In this document: one piece after another, positions 42,240-54,642 of the stretch | How the letters are laid out: the number at the start of each line of letters is the position of its first letter | Position numbering within the stretch: the stretch's first letter is position 1 | Assembly: GCF_029633865.1 (NCBI RefSeq) | Contig: NC_079214.1 | Span: 33,084,957 to 33,148,956 of the forward strand | Length of the DNA: 64,000 bases | Reading direction: 5' to 3' | Source of the DNA: Lampris incognitus | Lineage: Eukaryota; Chordata; Actinopteri; Lampriformes; Lampridae | Position numbers and translations under genes: made by a program | The notes under the pieces: model-generated | Seen by the model: only the letters and a program-made list of their open reading frames with translations | Told to the model about the DNA's origin: nothing | The model's database searches: none

Positions 42240-43140
42240 CAATGATTGATACCATTTAGCCATCTTGAAAAAAGAATGGCAAGCTATTTTGTCTTCCCCT
42301 TTTCTCCCTGTCTGAGGGAGAATGAGGAAAAGGTAAAATGATGTATTAGTGTTGGGCATGATTAGAACAAGTTGTGCCCAAGAAGACTGTGCATTTTCAT
42401 TATTTTAAGTGGTTTCCCTCAGCTCTCTAACCTTTAGCACAGCAGATCTCTGCATTCAGATGCATTTTTTTTATAGAATAGCCGACAACCGTCAACATTT
42501 ATGGATAGTGAGACATACATCATGGTATGGCGGTGATGACACTTATACAAACCATTCTGGATGAGGCATCACAGCGATTCAATAAAACAGGTAATTTATC
42601 AGAGAGGGAACACAGTGACAACCCTGCAAACCTTTTCTGACCACACCTGGATACACAGAACATGATTCAAGTAGTGTGCTAACCACACTGTTAACAGGGA
42701 TTGTATTACAGTACTTGTAGCAAATTATGTCTCATGTAGAATGACCTGTGCACTTTTGTCAAAAAAATCTCATACTTTTAGATTATAAATATGTACGTAT
42801 ATGCTTAAACCATGAGCCAATTAGGTGAACTCTCATAAAGTCTTTATTATGAAAAAGACAAAATTCCTCCAATTGTTATTTTGTACACTCAAGTGCTCAA
42901 AGACGAATAAGGAAAATGTTTGCGTGGTGTGTGAAGTCCTGATGTACATGTGGATATTTTTTACTTCAGTCTTACATTATAAAGCCCAGCCAATCTTGCA
43001 GAAATGCTTTGAAGCATCTCACCAAACAAGAGTGTTATATTTAATCAGAGCTGATAAATTCACATCAGGGATGACCACATAGCCAGATATCATCTAAATG
43101 CAGATTACGTTCATTATCAGCCCACACACACTTGCACTGA
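42240..43140. other. Intergenic DNA, nothing recognised
   Basis: No supported feature. Confidence 0.5.
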
Positions 43141-43149
43141 ATTCTGTAA

Positions 43150-43308
43150 TTTTTTCTTCTCTCTCTGTCTCTGTCTCTCTCTCATCAGCATCTCTCTCTC
43201 GCTCTCCCTCTTTCTTTCATCATGCCTCTCTCTGTCTCTCTCTCTCATCATGTCTCTCTCTTGTCTCTCTCTCTCATCAGTATCTCTCTTGCTCTCCCTC
43301 TTTCTCTC

Positions 43309-43352
<44 letters not shown>

Positions 43353-43362
43353 TCTCACTCAT
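43150..43362. repeat. (CT)n-rich low-complexity tract
   Basis: Imperfect units of 'ctctctcatcatctctctct' type, ending with about 17 pure CT units at 43311-43347. Confidence 0.9.
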
Positions 43363-43900
43363 ACACAACAAATCTCCAATCTGTATCATTTTCGCCCCCA
43401 CCCTTCTGTTGCATTCCTTTCCTGCTTGATAATCACTTAAAGGAGGCTGGTAATAAGAGGAGAAAAACTTTTTTAATGATTTAAACCAGAAACCATGAAA
43501 GTTTGGTCACTGGTTATAGCGTCTCTTGGATGTGTCATCTTTTTGTTGTTTTCTGACAGTGCGGTGATCTTGATTTTTGTTTACTGTCTGGTCCGCCGAA
43601 CGAAATCTGAACATTTTTACATATGGAGGGATGAAATATGAACTCTCACAGCAATGTTCCACCAGTACGCTTGCATGCTTTTTTTGTATGAATGTGCATG
43701 TGCATGTGTCTCTGTGAGTGTGTGTGTAGCCATATACATATGTATATACATATGTCTGCGCATGTGAAAACATCTCATAGCACGGCGACATTGGTCAGTG
43801 TGTATAGTGTCATTTTTAGATTTTGTTTTCAGCTGCAATGGCAGATGCAACCCTTTCTACTACTATCACTTAATACCAAGACGGAACATAGTGAATCAAT

Positions 43901-43901
<1 letters not shown>

Positions 43902-43975
<74 letters not shown>

Positions 43976-44073
43976 CAATCAAATTCATCACTGATACTTA
44001 AAAAAAAAACTTTAAAGGACCTCAACCACTCACACACAGCCATTGTGGCACACACACACACACACACACACAC
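43902..44073. repeat. (CA)n microsatellites
   Basis: About 35 CA units (43902-43972) and a second run of about 12 (44049-44072). Confidence 0.95.
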
Positions 44074-44079
44074 TATCAG

Positions 44080-45226
44080 CATTGTTTAATCTCTTCTCTG
44101 TTTCAATTTTATTCTCATGTGAAAAATTCATAGGATTGGTTTCTCCATGTGTGGCAGTTTCCCCGCAACGCTGACATCCTCCTGGTGACAACATCTCTGC
44201 CATTCGGCTCTTATCTTTTCTGATCTCGAACACTGACATTAAAATTAGCTGCCATGCCAGATTACTTTGGAAGAATCGCTGTTGCAATATCAGGGAATAG
44301 GAAGCGTATGGGAGAAAAAGATGAAAAAGGAGAAATGAGGGAAAGAAGAGGAAAAATAAATATTGAAATAATGGCTGTTATGACGACAACTGTATGGGTG
44401 TGTTATGTGCCATGCCTTACCATACCTTACCTCAATAAACAAATGAAAATTTAAAAAAGAAAAAAAAACATTAAATCATACTTTACTCTAAATTCAGGTT
44501 AATGTCTGTGTAGGTTTACTTTACCCATAGACTGAAACAGAGAGTTTGAGTACTGAGATGTGACACTAAGTTAGGTAGATCTAGATGGGAAACGGGTCAA
44601 GGAACTCATAGGTCTCCGCTCCGTTGTATTAACTGTATGCAACTTGCCTGGGCAGTTAAGCATTGATAATAATAATGATAAGAAAATAATAATACAGTGT
44701 CTAATCATTCAAATCAGTGTGTTATAATAAGACCGATTTGTTCCATTTATGTTATTTATTGAGTTTACTCTGTGTATTGTCTAAGGTTTGTCTTTTACCT
44801 ATTTGTCTTTGTCTGTTATGGACCCTGAGTCTGCAATAAAGTTTTGAATTGAATAATAATAATAATAATAATTGTCTTTGCTGATAATCATTAACATGGC
44901 TCCAAGATATAAAGTTATTATCAACAAGTCTGGAGTTGTTGATCATTCCGTTCCTTAATCAGCATCTTTGGCATGAGGGTCGAGACATGGTATTCAGGTG
45001 TAAATCTATTATTTTGTTTCTTCCCTTTGTTGTTGCTTTTTATGATTCATCATGAATTATGGGCTGTTACCATAGTCAGTCAGTCCGGTGAAGGTGACAA
45101 ATGGACGGGGTAGGCCAAAGATTAAAGCGATGGTCCTGAAGGAGTCTGCACACTGCTCAGCATGCATGAGATTATACAAGCAAAGAAACAGATACAGACA
45201 CACACGCACACACCCACCCACCCACC

Positions 45227-45272
<46 letters not shown>

Positions 45273-46560
45273 CACTGACCTTCTGCATTCACTCACACGC
45301 AATGGGAATGAAATGTGTTATGATTGGTTTTGCCCCCAATAAATCCAAGTGACACCCATCTGCCACCATTTTGGAGCTTTTCTAATAAAGTTGGTGTTAC
45401 TTGGACCTTATTGAGAGCATACTGGGGCCCAACCTTTTCATCAAATAAAAACATCCTCCAGCACCTACTTGTTGTCCTCTGTCTTCTCTGATCTCCTAAC
45501 CTCGTTTTATTACAGCTTACTGACAGTCACAGCAGGGTCACCACCACATGAACCACACAAAGGATAAACGGTGTATAGACAGGGCACAGTGAGACAAGAA
45601 TACACTGGAAATTGGCTCTTGGAGCTCTTGATCATACTTTTTTTTTTGGTCCACGTTTGACACATGTCTGCTTGCTTGTCAACATGAAGACCAATCGTTA
45701 AATAAGACCGAGTGTCTACACTTGGTGTCTGATTCACTCTTTTCGATTTGATCATTCATTAAAGCTGCATCACATCTTCAAAAAGAGAAACCCCTAAACT
45801 ATGTATGTTGCAAAAATAGTAAAGCCATTGACGTTTCAGTCATATACATCTTCCTCAGACTCTTTTCATTATCCCCCCGCCCTTTTTTTCTTCTTCTCCC
45901 CAATGCACTTTTTGCACAATTATTTCCGCATTCAACCAAATACTGCTTGTGTGTTTCCGGTCTATCGATGGCGCTGTTTTACACCGGTTCTTTGCAGGAG
46001 CTCCCAAAGCTCAAAGTAACAGATGTCCACAGAATTTGCCAGCAAACAACACCAACACCATGAAAAGCATCTGATAAATGACTGACAGTAATGTTAAGGT
46101 AGTTGCACTAGCAACTCCCTGAATATCCCCAACCATAGCCTACCGTTGACGGGCGTGCCTGTGTGACCACTTTATTCATCTTGGCGGCTGATTTGGCTCT
46201 TGATACCCCGACCATTTTATAAATGGAAGGCTCAATCAAAAACCAAAACGTCATCAGGTGGTCATAGCTTGCAAATCTATTCCCAAAAGACATACATCGG
46301 GCCATTAATTAACGCTCATTAAAATCATATACAGTCACCAAAATCATGTTAAGTACCCTGTCATCTCGTATGTTACCCAAATCAACATTCGGATAGGGTG
46401 TTTGTATGTATAGACTATTCTAACCACCAGTGCATCATCGTTAGATATATAGAAACATTGTCAGCGGTCACACAGTATAACTCGTGGATGGAGCACAGGG
46501 TTCCCAATGACAAAAGTAAAAAAACATTAGGCTACACTGACAACATATTTTTTATAATTT
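44080..46560. other. Intergenic DNA with microsatellites
   Basis: Contains (AAT)n at 44852-44872 and (CA)n at 45197-45271 with CACC variants. The minus-strand 65-codon frame at 46305-46108 has no recognised domain. Nothing else is supported. Confidence 0.5.
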
Positions 46561-46611
46561 ATGTCCAGTGTTAATGGTTGATGTCAAACAGTTAGCTAAC
46601 GTTAGACTAAC

Positions 46612-47110
46612 ATGTCGGCGTCGGAGCCTGCAAACCGCTGTAACCCAAACTCTCGCGGGACACGAAACTCCTGCAATTCCTTTCTCGGGTCTGGAATTTC
46701 TTTGCCTTCGCTTTCTACAGTCGACAAGGACATTTCCAGCGGAGACGGTTCAGGGACAGAGCAGTAGTCGTGGTCCCTTGTGCTATCATGTTGCACCTCA
46801 GGAGGGATCAACGAGTCGTTTTGCTCTCTCTCACGCTGCGCCGTGGCGTCTCAACAGTGGCCCTTCCATTCAGAGCGTCGGTACAGCACCTTTAACAAGC
46901 CTTCTTCGACCATCAAGGGTTGTTGGCTCTATGAGCTGATCAGTGGAGAAGCATCTGCTACTGACCTTAGTGTGACAGGTGACGGTGAAATGATCCCGGC
47001 GTGTGTTTACCATCCACTGTCTTCTCAGGTCAGGATGGTTGGAAAGCCATGGAAACTTGGCATGCCGTTAAACGTGGAGCTAGCCGAACAAAGTGGGACA
47101 CAGCAATGCT
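46612..47110 (+). other. CpG-richer segment, possible host first exon (unidentified)
   Basis: Unlike its surroundings, this stretch is rich in CG dinucleotides. One frame is open from ATG at 46612 (MSASEPANRCNPNSRG...) to 47136 except for a single TAG at 46762-46764. Near 47110 'gctcagagtatgt' would serve as a splice donor. An alternative short frame at 46788 (MLHLRRDQRVVLLSLTLRRG) looks like a basic, hydrophobic targeting peptide but stops after 35 codons. I do not recognise either protein. It may be a promoter with the 5' end of a gene, or a chance open region. Confidence 0.3.
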
Positions 47111-47299
47111 CAGAGTATGTATTTTGTTGTTTCTGAAAATGTTCGGTCTTGAGCTTTTTTCTGGGTAGACTCGTGTTGATGAGCAAACTGTCATACTAAC
47201 TAGCTCGGCGCCAACGCGATATAAACAAAGGGAGCGGAAACGTACAACAAACAGTATTTCGAAGCGGAACTACGTCACATAGCCTAGTGCGTGTAGCGC

Positions 47300-47702
47300 A
47301 TTGTATCCGGCCAATTGCCCCACCCTTTCGTCCGGGTCGCTGCCCCGCCCCCTCTGCCGATCCGGGCAGGGCTGCAGACTGCCTCTTCCAATACATGCGG
47401 AGTCGCCCACCGCTTCTTTTCACCTGATAGTGAGGAGTTTCGCCAGGGGGACGTAGCGCGTGGGAGGATCACGCTATTCCCCCCAGTTCCCCCTCCCCCC
47501 GGAAAAGGCACCCCGACCCACCAGAGGAGGCACTGGCGCAGCAACCAGGACACATACCCACATCTGGCTTCCCACCCGCAGACACGGTCAACTGTGTCTG
47601 TAGGGACGCCCGACCAAGCCGTAAGTAACATAGGCATTCGAACCGGCGTTCCCCGTGTTGGTAGGCAAGGGAATAGACTGCTACACCACCCGGACGCCCA
47701 TG
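47300..47702 (-). repeat. tRNA-derived SINE, minus strand
   Basis: The minus strand starts at 47702 with 'gggcgtccgggtggtgtagc', then the box B-like 'ggttcgaatgcc', the body segment with 'ctctcaggtgaaaagaagcg'-like sequence (here 'ctatcaggtgaaaagaagcg') and the end 'ggccggatacaat'. It matches the plus-strand copy at 53545-53950 over most of its length. Confidence 0.75.
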
Positions 47703-47704
47703 AT

Positions 47705-48823
47705 TCAGCGCTATCTGATACAGAGCAGACAGTGTGATTGTAAAACTCATCAACGATTATGTTCATCCTGTTTCTTTGTAACATCTTGTCTTACTCTGTT
47801 CACCGTTTATACTGTTTTCATGATATTGTGTCTCGTGTAGTCGTGATGTATGAAATGATTGTAGAGGCCAATAACACATTTGATATATTGTGATTTATTT
47901 TTAATAGGTGACTGAATTAACTAAAAAGAGAATGTAAGAATAAGGTGAAACAGGATGAAATAAGACAAGACAACACAAGCTCAGATGAAATGAGGGGAGA
48001 TAAAATGGATTAAAATCATTTCCCATGCTAGCATAAATAAGATGAGCTTGTCATGTCATTACTTTATTCAGTCATATTTTTATTTCCTTAAATTTCCTCT
48101 CTGTTGACAGCTAGTTTTTTGGCCAAAGGATAATGAAAATTATAGTCTGTACTATTTCGGATGATAAAAACTGAACTTAATATATATTTGAGAGTTCAAG
48201 AGGAAGAAGGAATCAGATATCACTATTGTTAGTTTTTTATCTTGCAAAAAATATCCTTAAATAGCTTTCCACAAAAGATTACGTATGAAAAAGCATTTCA
48301 TAAATATGCACACATCTTAAACCCATACTAAACATAAAATCACCCCCTAAATGAATGATTTGGTGGCTGGCATGTCCTAGTTCACTATCATACTGTATCT
48401 TCCCTTCTTTCCATCGTGTCAAGACTGCTATATACTCGATTTCTGTCTTGCAGATGGCTAATTGGGTACATGAGTCATATAGGTTTACACACACACGCAC
48501 GTACGCACGCACGCACGCACAATGAATTTCCTCAGTTTGCTGCTATTTTCAGATCTGTCGTCAGATTAAAATATGATGATCACAACAATTGCAAAATTGG
48601 TTGGGGAAAATCATGAATATGCAGTGTTGTAGACTGTAGATAACTTTAAATGTTATTCCATCATAATTCCTGGTACAATAAGAAAAACAAATGCTGTAGA
48701 GAATGGATGAAACGAATGAGAACAAGTGGAGGAAGGATTAAAAGATGCAATGCTGCAAAAAAAAAGGCTGAAAAAAGTGTTTTTCAAAAAGTGACCTGAC
48801 ATTACAAACAAACCTCTATATAC
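47705..48823. other. Intergenic DNA, nothing recognised
   Basis: A short (GCAC)n run lies at 48496-48520. No supported gene. Confidence 0.5.
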
Positions 48824-48829
48824 ATTTAA

Positions 48830-49443
48830 TGTTAGGGTTTGCACCCGACCCCAAGAGCACAAACACAGAAGGCACAATATAGCGGGACCAACAGGCTAAT
48901 TTATTGAAGAGAAAACTCAGGAAGTCCACTCTCACCAGGAAACGCGAAGTCCACCTTTAAACCGGGAACCGTGGAGTCGCCCTTTAATCCGGGAACAGTG
49001 GAGTCGGCCCTTAATCCAGGCAGGAGGGGGGGGGGTAAACAGGAGGATACCAAAGGAGAACGGAAAATCACAGCAACGCTGGAGTGAAGAAATCCTCTTC
49101 GTAAACGGAAAGCAGCGCACAGGGGAAGGGGAGCAACGAGGAAGGTCCAACAGAGAAATCTCCAGGGAAGATCCAGGTAAGTAAACAAACTTCGATGAGC
49201 AGGACAAGCACAAGTACTCTCCCAGGGAACGGCACGAACTGGCAACAAGCTGAGAGTGACACAGCCAGATATAGGGAGGTGATTGCCAACAGGTGAGTGG
49301 AGGGGTAACGAGGAAACAGGCATCAGGTGGAGTTGGCAGAGCTCCGGGTACGCTTACACTGCAGAGCGGGTGTGGAGCGGGGAGACGTTGAGCCTTGGCC
49401 AAGGTTACACTGCAGAGCGGGTGTGGAGCGGCGAGACGTAACA
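48830..49443 (-). repeat. 3' LTR of the gypsy element
   Basis: Minus-strand 3' LTR. It carries AATAAA (complement at about 48898-48904) as a possible polyadenylation signal. The G-rich polypurine tract (complement of 'gtacccccccctctac', 49444 onward) abuts its start. The pol frame runs into this LTR and stops at 49323. Confidence 0.9.
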
Positions 49444-50975
49444 GTACCCCCCCCTCTACGGGAGCCACCTGGCGACTGACCTGGCGCCCCCGGGTGGGCA
49501 CGGTAGAAGTCGGCGAGGAGAGAGGGATCCATAATGAGCTTCCGCGAAATCCAACTGCGCTCCTCAGGTCCATAACCTGCCCAGTCCGCGAGATACTGGA
49601 ACCCGCGGCCGCAGCGCCGGACTTTAAGCAGCCGGCGGACCTTCCATTGAGGATGACCATCCACAAATTCCGGAGGCGGAGGCTCAGGAACCGGGGGCAT
49701 AAGAGGACTGCTGGAGACGGGTTTAACTCGAGAGACGTGGAAGACAGGATGAATGTGCATGGAGGAAGGCAGCTTCAGCCGAACAGCTGCCGGGCTCAGG
49801 ACTTTCTGGACTTCAAAAGGACCAATGAAGCGGGGCGAGAGTTTCTTGTCGGTTGTCTGGAGGGGAACGTCCTTCGTGGACAGCCAGACCCTCTGTCCCT
49901 TCTTGTACTCCGGCGCAGGGGTACGTCGCCGGTCAGCCCCTCTGCGAGCGCGCTCCAGTACCCTGCGAACATGCTGGACGTGTACCTCAAGAGACTGGGA
50001 GAAAATGAGGATGTCGTCCAGGTAAACGACGACAAACACATCCAACATGTCACGGAGTACGTCGTTCATAAACGCCTGAAACACTGCTGGTGCGTTTGTG
50101 AGTCCGAACGGCATCACCAAGTACTCATAGTGGCCTCGGGGTGTTTTGAAGGCGGTCTTCCACTCATCGCCTTCCCTGATTCGCACGAGGTGGTAAGCGC
50201 TCCTCAGGTCTAGCTTGGTGAAGATGGTCGCCTGTGAGAGAGGCTCAAAAGTCGAACTCATAAGTGGAAGCGGGTACTTGTTCTTAATGGTGATTGCGTT
50301 CAGTTGCCGGTAGTCAATACAAGGTCGAAGTCCCCCGTCCTTCTTCTTCACAAAAAAGAACCCTGCAGCAACAGAGGAAGACGAGGGCTTGATGAGACCT
50401 GCAGCAAGGGACTCGGTGATGTACTCATCCATGGCCGCCTTTTCAGGGAGTGACAAGTTGTAGAGGCGGCTACTGGGAAGAGTAGCCCCAGGACGGAGAT
50501 CAATGGCGCAATCATACGGGCGGTGAGGCGGGAGTGACTTAGCACGGGTCTTGCTAAATACCTCACCAAGGTCATGATACACAGGGGGCACGGAGGAGAG
50601 ATCAGGAGGCAGGGGAGTAGGCGAGCTCAAAGGCGTAGCACTAGGAGCTGCACGAAGGCATTGGGCATGGCAAGTAGAGCCCCATCCAAGGACTGTGCCT
50701 GTGGACCAAGAGATGTGGGGTTCATGGTGTCTGAGCCAGGGGCGTCCCAAGATAACTGGATTAAGCGGGGAACGTATGATGTAAAATTGCATTGTCTCTG
50801 TGTGGTTACCTGCAACGGTGAGAGTAACGGGGACGGTCCGCTGTGTGATACAGGCTAATCTCCGGTCATCCAAGGCAAACGCATCAATGGGGGTCCCAAG
50901 AGACTCAAGGGGAATGTCTGCCTGCGAGGCAAAGTCAAGGTCCATAAAACTATCATCTGCTCCGGAATCAATCAG
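49323..50975 (-). pseudogene. gypsy pol with in-frame deletion: protease, partial RT, integrase C-terminus, chromodomain
   Basis: The protease active site DSGADD is encoded at 50969-50952, upstream of the first ATG (50945), so pol is probably reached by frameshifting from gag. From that ATG the frame is open for 540 codons. RT parts are [18 protein letters not shown] (199-216), [11 protein letters not shown] (motif A, 242-252), [14 protein letters not shown] (277-290) and [11 protein letters not shown] (motif C, 307-316). At about residue 333 (genome near 49949) the sequence jumps to [15 protein letters not shown] of the integrase C-terminal GPF domain (346-410), then a chromodomain ([20 protein letters not shown], 434 on). 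RT thumb, RNase H and integrase core are absent, yet the frame is kept. Confidence 0.9.
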
Positions 50976-51097
50976 GGCTCCAAGGGAAAGTCTCTGGCCC
51001 GCCCAGACTAAAGCAATAGGAACAAGATGGCCGCGAGATTCGGACCCACGGGAGAAGGAAAGGCGGCTTACTAGGATCTCCCTTGGTCCTGGTAAGC

Positions 51098-52213
51098 CTA
51101 ATCTTTTGGCCGTGAGGGACAGTCGCGGAGTCGGTGCCCCTTAAGACCACAGAACAGGCAAAGACCTGCCTTGAATCGGCTCTCCCGTTCAGCAGGAGTA
51201 AGTCTAGCACGTCCTACCTCCATCCGCTCTTCTACATCCCCAGGTGGCGTTGTCGCGAAAGAGTCAGAGGAGGGATTGGCCGGGGAAACGGGAACAGCGG
51301 TTCGGTCTGACGCAGAGGTAGTTCTGGGATTGAAGGAAGTTCCACGCAAGGCCTTCTCACGCTTTCTCTCCCGGATACGTCCATCAATGCGGATAGCGAG
51401 AGCAATGAGGTCATCCAGAGATGAGGGTTCTTCTCGGGTAGCAAGTTGATCCTTCACCGCCTCGCTCAATCCTCTACGAAAAGTGGCACGCAGGGCCTGG
51501 TCATTCCATCCGCTCTCAGCGGCAGCCAGGCGGAAGTCGACGGAGTAATCTGTGACGCTGGCGCCGCCCTGCTGGATGTTATTCAGTCGTGAGTCAGAAT
51601 CCCGACCGCTTACCGGATGGTGGAAAACCTTACGTAGCTCTGCGACAAAGTCTCTATAAGAGTTACAGTAGCTGGCCCCCATGGACCAAGAAGACGTAGC
51701 CCACTGCGCTGCTCGACCACTGAGCAGGTTGGTCACGTAAGCGATCTTAACAGCATCACTGGAGAACACGGTGGGCTGGTGTGTGAAAACAAGCTCACAC
51801 TGCATAATGAAGGTAGAGCAAGTTTCAAAGTTACCGTCAAATGGGCGTGGACTGGTAATGATGGTTCCACGGGGTAAATAAACAGGAACCGGAGGATCTA
51901 CTGGAGCGGCGGCCACAGGGGGCGCACTTGCTGGCGGTACAGGCTGGTTCAGCTGCTGGTTGGCAAGAGCTGCTGAAATGGTCTGCAGTTGTTGCATGAT
52001 CTCTGCCTGCTGACTCGCCATCGCCGCCTGCTGGACAGCTAAAGCTTCCACAGAAGCTTGCAGGGGTTGAACTTGAGACTGGAGACCCTGCACAGCAACC
52101 GAAGCCTCTTGTAATTGCTGGGAATGGGCGTTGGTAATCTGAATTTGTTTTACTAGGGCTGCTTGCACCGGATTGGCTGCGGGTGTGCCGTCTGTGCTGG
52201 CTGGGGTCGTCAT
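51098..52213 (-). CDS. gypsy Gag, intact 371 residues
   Basis: Gag would assemble particles that package the element RNA in the cytoplasm. The frame starts at ATG 52213, only about 14 bp inside the 5' LTR, and is uninterrupted to the stop. Residues about 20-95 are glutamine-rich and could form a coiled coil ([35 protein letters not shown]). The retrotransposon gag core follows ([47 protein letters not shown]). One zinc knuckle, [14 protein letters not shown] (CX2CX4HX4C), is near residue 355-368. It resembles the sushi-class gag from which mammalian PEG10/RTL genes were domesticated. It is complete in an otherwise defective element. Confidence 0.9.
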   Translation of the reverse strand: MTTPASTDGTPAANPVQAALVKQIQITNAHSQQLQEASVAVQGLQSQVQPLQASVEALAVQQAAMASQQAEIMQQLQTISAALANQQLNQPVPPASAPPVAAAPVDPPVPVYLPRGTIITSPRPFDGNFETCSTFIMQCELVFTHQPTVFSSDAVKIAYVTNLLSGRAAQWATSSWSMGASYCNSYRDFVAELRKVFHHPVSGRDSDSRLNNIQQGGASVTDYSVDFRLAAAESGWNDQALRATFRRGLSEAVKDQLATREEPSSLDDLIALAIRIDGRIRERKREKALRGTSFNPRTTSASDRTAVPVSPANPSSDSFATTPPGDVEERMEVGRARLTPAERESRFKAGLCLFCGLKGHRLRDCPSRPKD

Positions 52214-52226
52214 GGCCAGTTCGTAC

Positions 52227-52845
52227 TGTTAGGGTTTGCACCCGACCCCAAGAGCACAAACACAGAAGGCACAATATAGCGGGACCAACAGGCTAATTTA
52301 TTGAAGAGAAAACTCAGGAAGTCCACTCTCACCAGGAAACGCGAAGTCCACCTTTAAGCCGGGAACCGTGGAGTCGCCCTTTAATCCGGGAACAGTGGAG
52401 TCGGCCCTTAATCCAGGCAGGAGGGGGGGGGGGGTGGTAAACAGGAGGATACCAAAGGAGAACGGAAAATCACAGCAACGCTGGAGTGAAGAAATCCTCT
52501 TCGTAAACGGAAAGCAGCGCACAGGGGAAGGGGAGCAACGAGGAAGGTCCAACAGAGAAATCTCCAGGGAAGATCCAGGTAAGTAAACAAACTTCGATGA
52601 GCAGGACAAGCACAAGTACTCTCCCAGGGAACGGCACGAACTGGCAACAAGCTGAGAGTGACACAGCCAGATATAGGGAGGTGATTGCCAACAGGTGAGT
52701 GGAGGGGTAACGAGGAAACAGGCATCAGGTGGAGTTGGCAGAGCTCCGGGTACGCTTACACTGCAGAGCGGGTGTGGAGCGGGGAGACGTTGAGCCTTGG
52801 CCAAGGTTACACTGCAGAGCGGGTGTGGAGCGGCGAGACGTAACA
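52227..52845 (-). repeat. 5' LTR of the gypsy element
   Basis: Minus-strand 5' LTR. Immediately inside it the minus strand reads 'gtacgaactggcc' and then gag ATG. No long tRNA-complementary site is evident, which would fit self-priming as known for Tf1/sushi-type elements (inference). Confidence 0.9.
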
Positions 52846-52850
52846 TTTAA

Positions 52851-53535
52851 TCCACCTTGTTTTGACATTTAAATGTTTGACCCTCGGTTCCCAATCATTA
52901 TGTTCATTGGCATTGGTTTAAATTGTAAGATAAATTTGAAGGTCCATGCAGACCGGTACATTATGGGAAAAACTGGAGCTAATTCTCTCCTGACACATGC
53001 TGATGTATACGACTGCCTTGCTTTCTCACTCACGTACTCCGTCTGCACCCCCCTGATCTGTTTGTCTCTGATGCAAATCCATTTGGCTCTCATTAAAAAA
53101 GGTTGTCACTGTTTAAGTTGATGAAAGAGTTTAATCATACCCTGCAGGTTATGTTTATGCTTTCAACTAGAAGAATGTTAATTAGCACGCTCTCTAATAA
53201 CAATCAGCTATACAAACCTGAAACATTCCTTACTATTTAACATTTGGGATTAAATAATTTACTCATTATTTGTTATTGTAATTTTACAGAGTTTTGAGGG
53301 GCTTTTCCAAAGTGTCTCAAGGTCCTCAAAGTTGTCATTAGCTTAAGGCTGTACCACCCCCCCCCCCATTTAATTGGCTCAGTGATTCCTCCCTCTCCAC
53401 CTCAAGCTGATGTGTAGTGAGCGTTCTGGTGTAAAATGGCTGCCATGCATCACCATGCAGGTGGGTGCTACACATTGGTGGTGATTGGGGTGAGTTTCTC
53501 TCCTTTACTGTGAAGCAGTTTGAGTATCAAGGTAC
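52851..53535. other. Intergenic DNA, nothing recognised
   Basis: Poly-C run at about 53356-53367; no supported feature. Confidence 0.5.
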
Positions 53536-53544
53536 AGCAATGTA

Positions 53545-53950
53545 GGGGCGTCCGGGTGGCGTGGCGGTCTATTCCGTTGCATACCAACACGGGGACCGAC
53601 GGTTCGAATTCCCGTATTACCTCCGGGTTGGTCAGGCGTCCCTACAGACACAATTGACCTTGTCTGCGGGTGGGAAGGCATGTGTATGTGTCCTGGTCAC
53701 TGCACTAGCGCCCCCTCTGGTCGGTCGGGTGCCTGGTCCGTGGGGGGGGCGACTGGGGGTTAATAGCGTGATCCTCTCACGCGCTACGTTCCCCTGGTGA
53801 AACTCCTCATTCTCAGGTGAAAAGAAGCGGCTGGCGACTCCACATGTATCACATGAAGCATGTGGTAGTCTGCAGCCCTCCCCGGATCTGCAGAGGGGGT
53901 GGAGCCGCGAATTGGCCGGATACAACTGGGGAGAAAAAGAGGGGAAAAAG
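53545..53950 (+). repeat. tRNA-derived SINE, plus strand, near full length
   Basis: It starts 'ggggcgtccgggtggcgtgg' with box A-like TGGCGTGGCGG and box B-like GGTTCGAATTCC, then a body of about 300 bp ('ccacatgtatcacatgaagc', 'gtctgcagccctccccgg') and an A/G-rich tail. 'tacagca' occurs just outside both ends and may be a target duplication. Shorter or inverted copies are at 47300, 57186 and 58758. Confidence 0.75.
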
Positions 53951-53954
53951 ATAC

Positions 53955-54638
53955 AGCACTATATAAATGTCATCCATTTTTATTATTACTCCAAATCAAA
54001 GGTAAATCAACAGATCCTGTGTACATATGTCTGTGTGTGGGTTTGAGTGCACACAGATAGTTATATCTACTTTTGTGCACAAGTCGGTGAGCATATGTGT
54101 TTGACTGTGCTTGTAGGTTTATTTGAGTGTTTGCATTGGTTGATGGATATGTGCAACATGTTTCTGTGTTCCCTGTCAGTATCGCAGAAAGCAAATGTGC
54201 TGCACTGTATGTGCTTTTCACTAGCCCACCTATATTCGCAGGAAGGAAATACTTAAAAAGAAAGAGCAACGTTCATTAAAAAGAACAGGTAGAATGTTGA
54301 AAGAGTTCGTTTTACTCTCGTCTTTGCATCCCACTGTTTGTCTCTTGTCTTCTTTCTCTTTAGCTGTCTTTGCTGCTTTGATTTTCTTCTCTTCCCATCT
54401 CCTTTCTCGCGATACCTGTCCTTCCTCAAAAATAACAGGTGAGGTTCTGATTAGAAATCCACTCATTCAAACCAAATGCAATGAGTTGGAGAGATTTCAC
54501 AAGAGAAATAAAAGAAATAAATAAGAACAAGATAACTAAGAAAAAAAACACACACACACGTAGGGCACTGAGCTGCCCAGTGCATACTTTCATCATACAA
54601 GTTGGATTACAAGGCCTTTGCTCTGAACGACCGGGATT
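53955..54638. other. Intergenic DNA, nothing recognised
   Basis: No supported feature. Confidence 0.5.
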
Positions 54639-54642
54639 TCAC

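Larger units (their letters stand above)
48830..52845 (-). mobile_element. Chromodomain (V-type/sushi-like) gypsy LTR retrotransposon, young, internally deleted
   Basis: Two LTRs (48830-49443 and 52227-52845) of 614 and 619 bp begin TGTTA and end TAACA, flanked by the 5-bp duplication TTTAA (48825-48829 and 52846-52850). They differ by a G-run/indel near 49030/52430 and one or very few substitutions, so the insertion is recent. On the minus strand, gag (52213-51098) is followed by protease, RT start, integrase tail and chromodomain. RNase H and the integrase core are missing. Confidence 0.95.

Noticed and set aside
43117..43401. Arginine/glutamate-rich ORF on the minus strand
   Set aside because: Translation of a CT-rich simple repeat.
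43870..44082. Cys/Val-rich ORF
   Set aside because: Translation of a (CA)n microsatellite.
46108..46305. Divergent host exon on the minus strand
   Set aside because: 65 codons without recognisable domain or clear splice context; kept only as a remark in the exon finding.
49395..50213. 272-codon plus-strand ORF
   Set aside because: Antisense shadow of the gypsy pol frame, no domain of its own.
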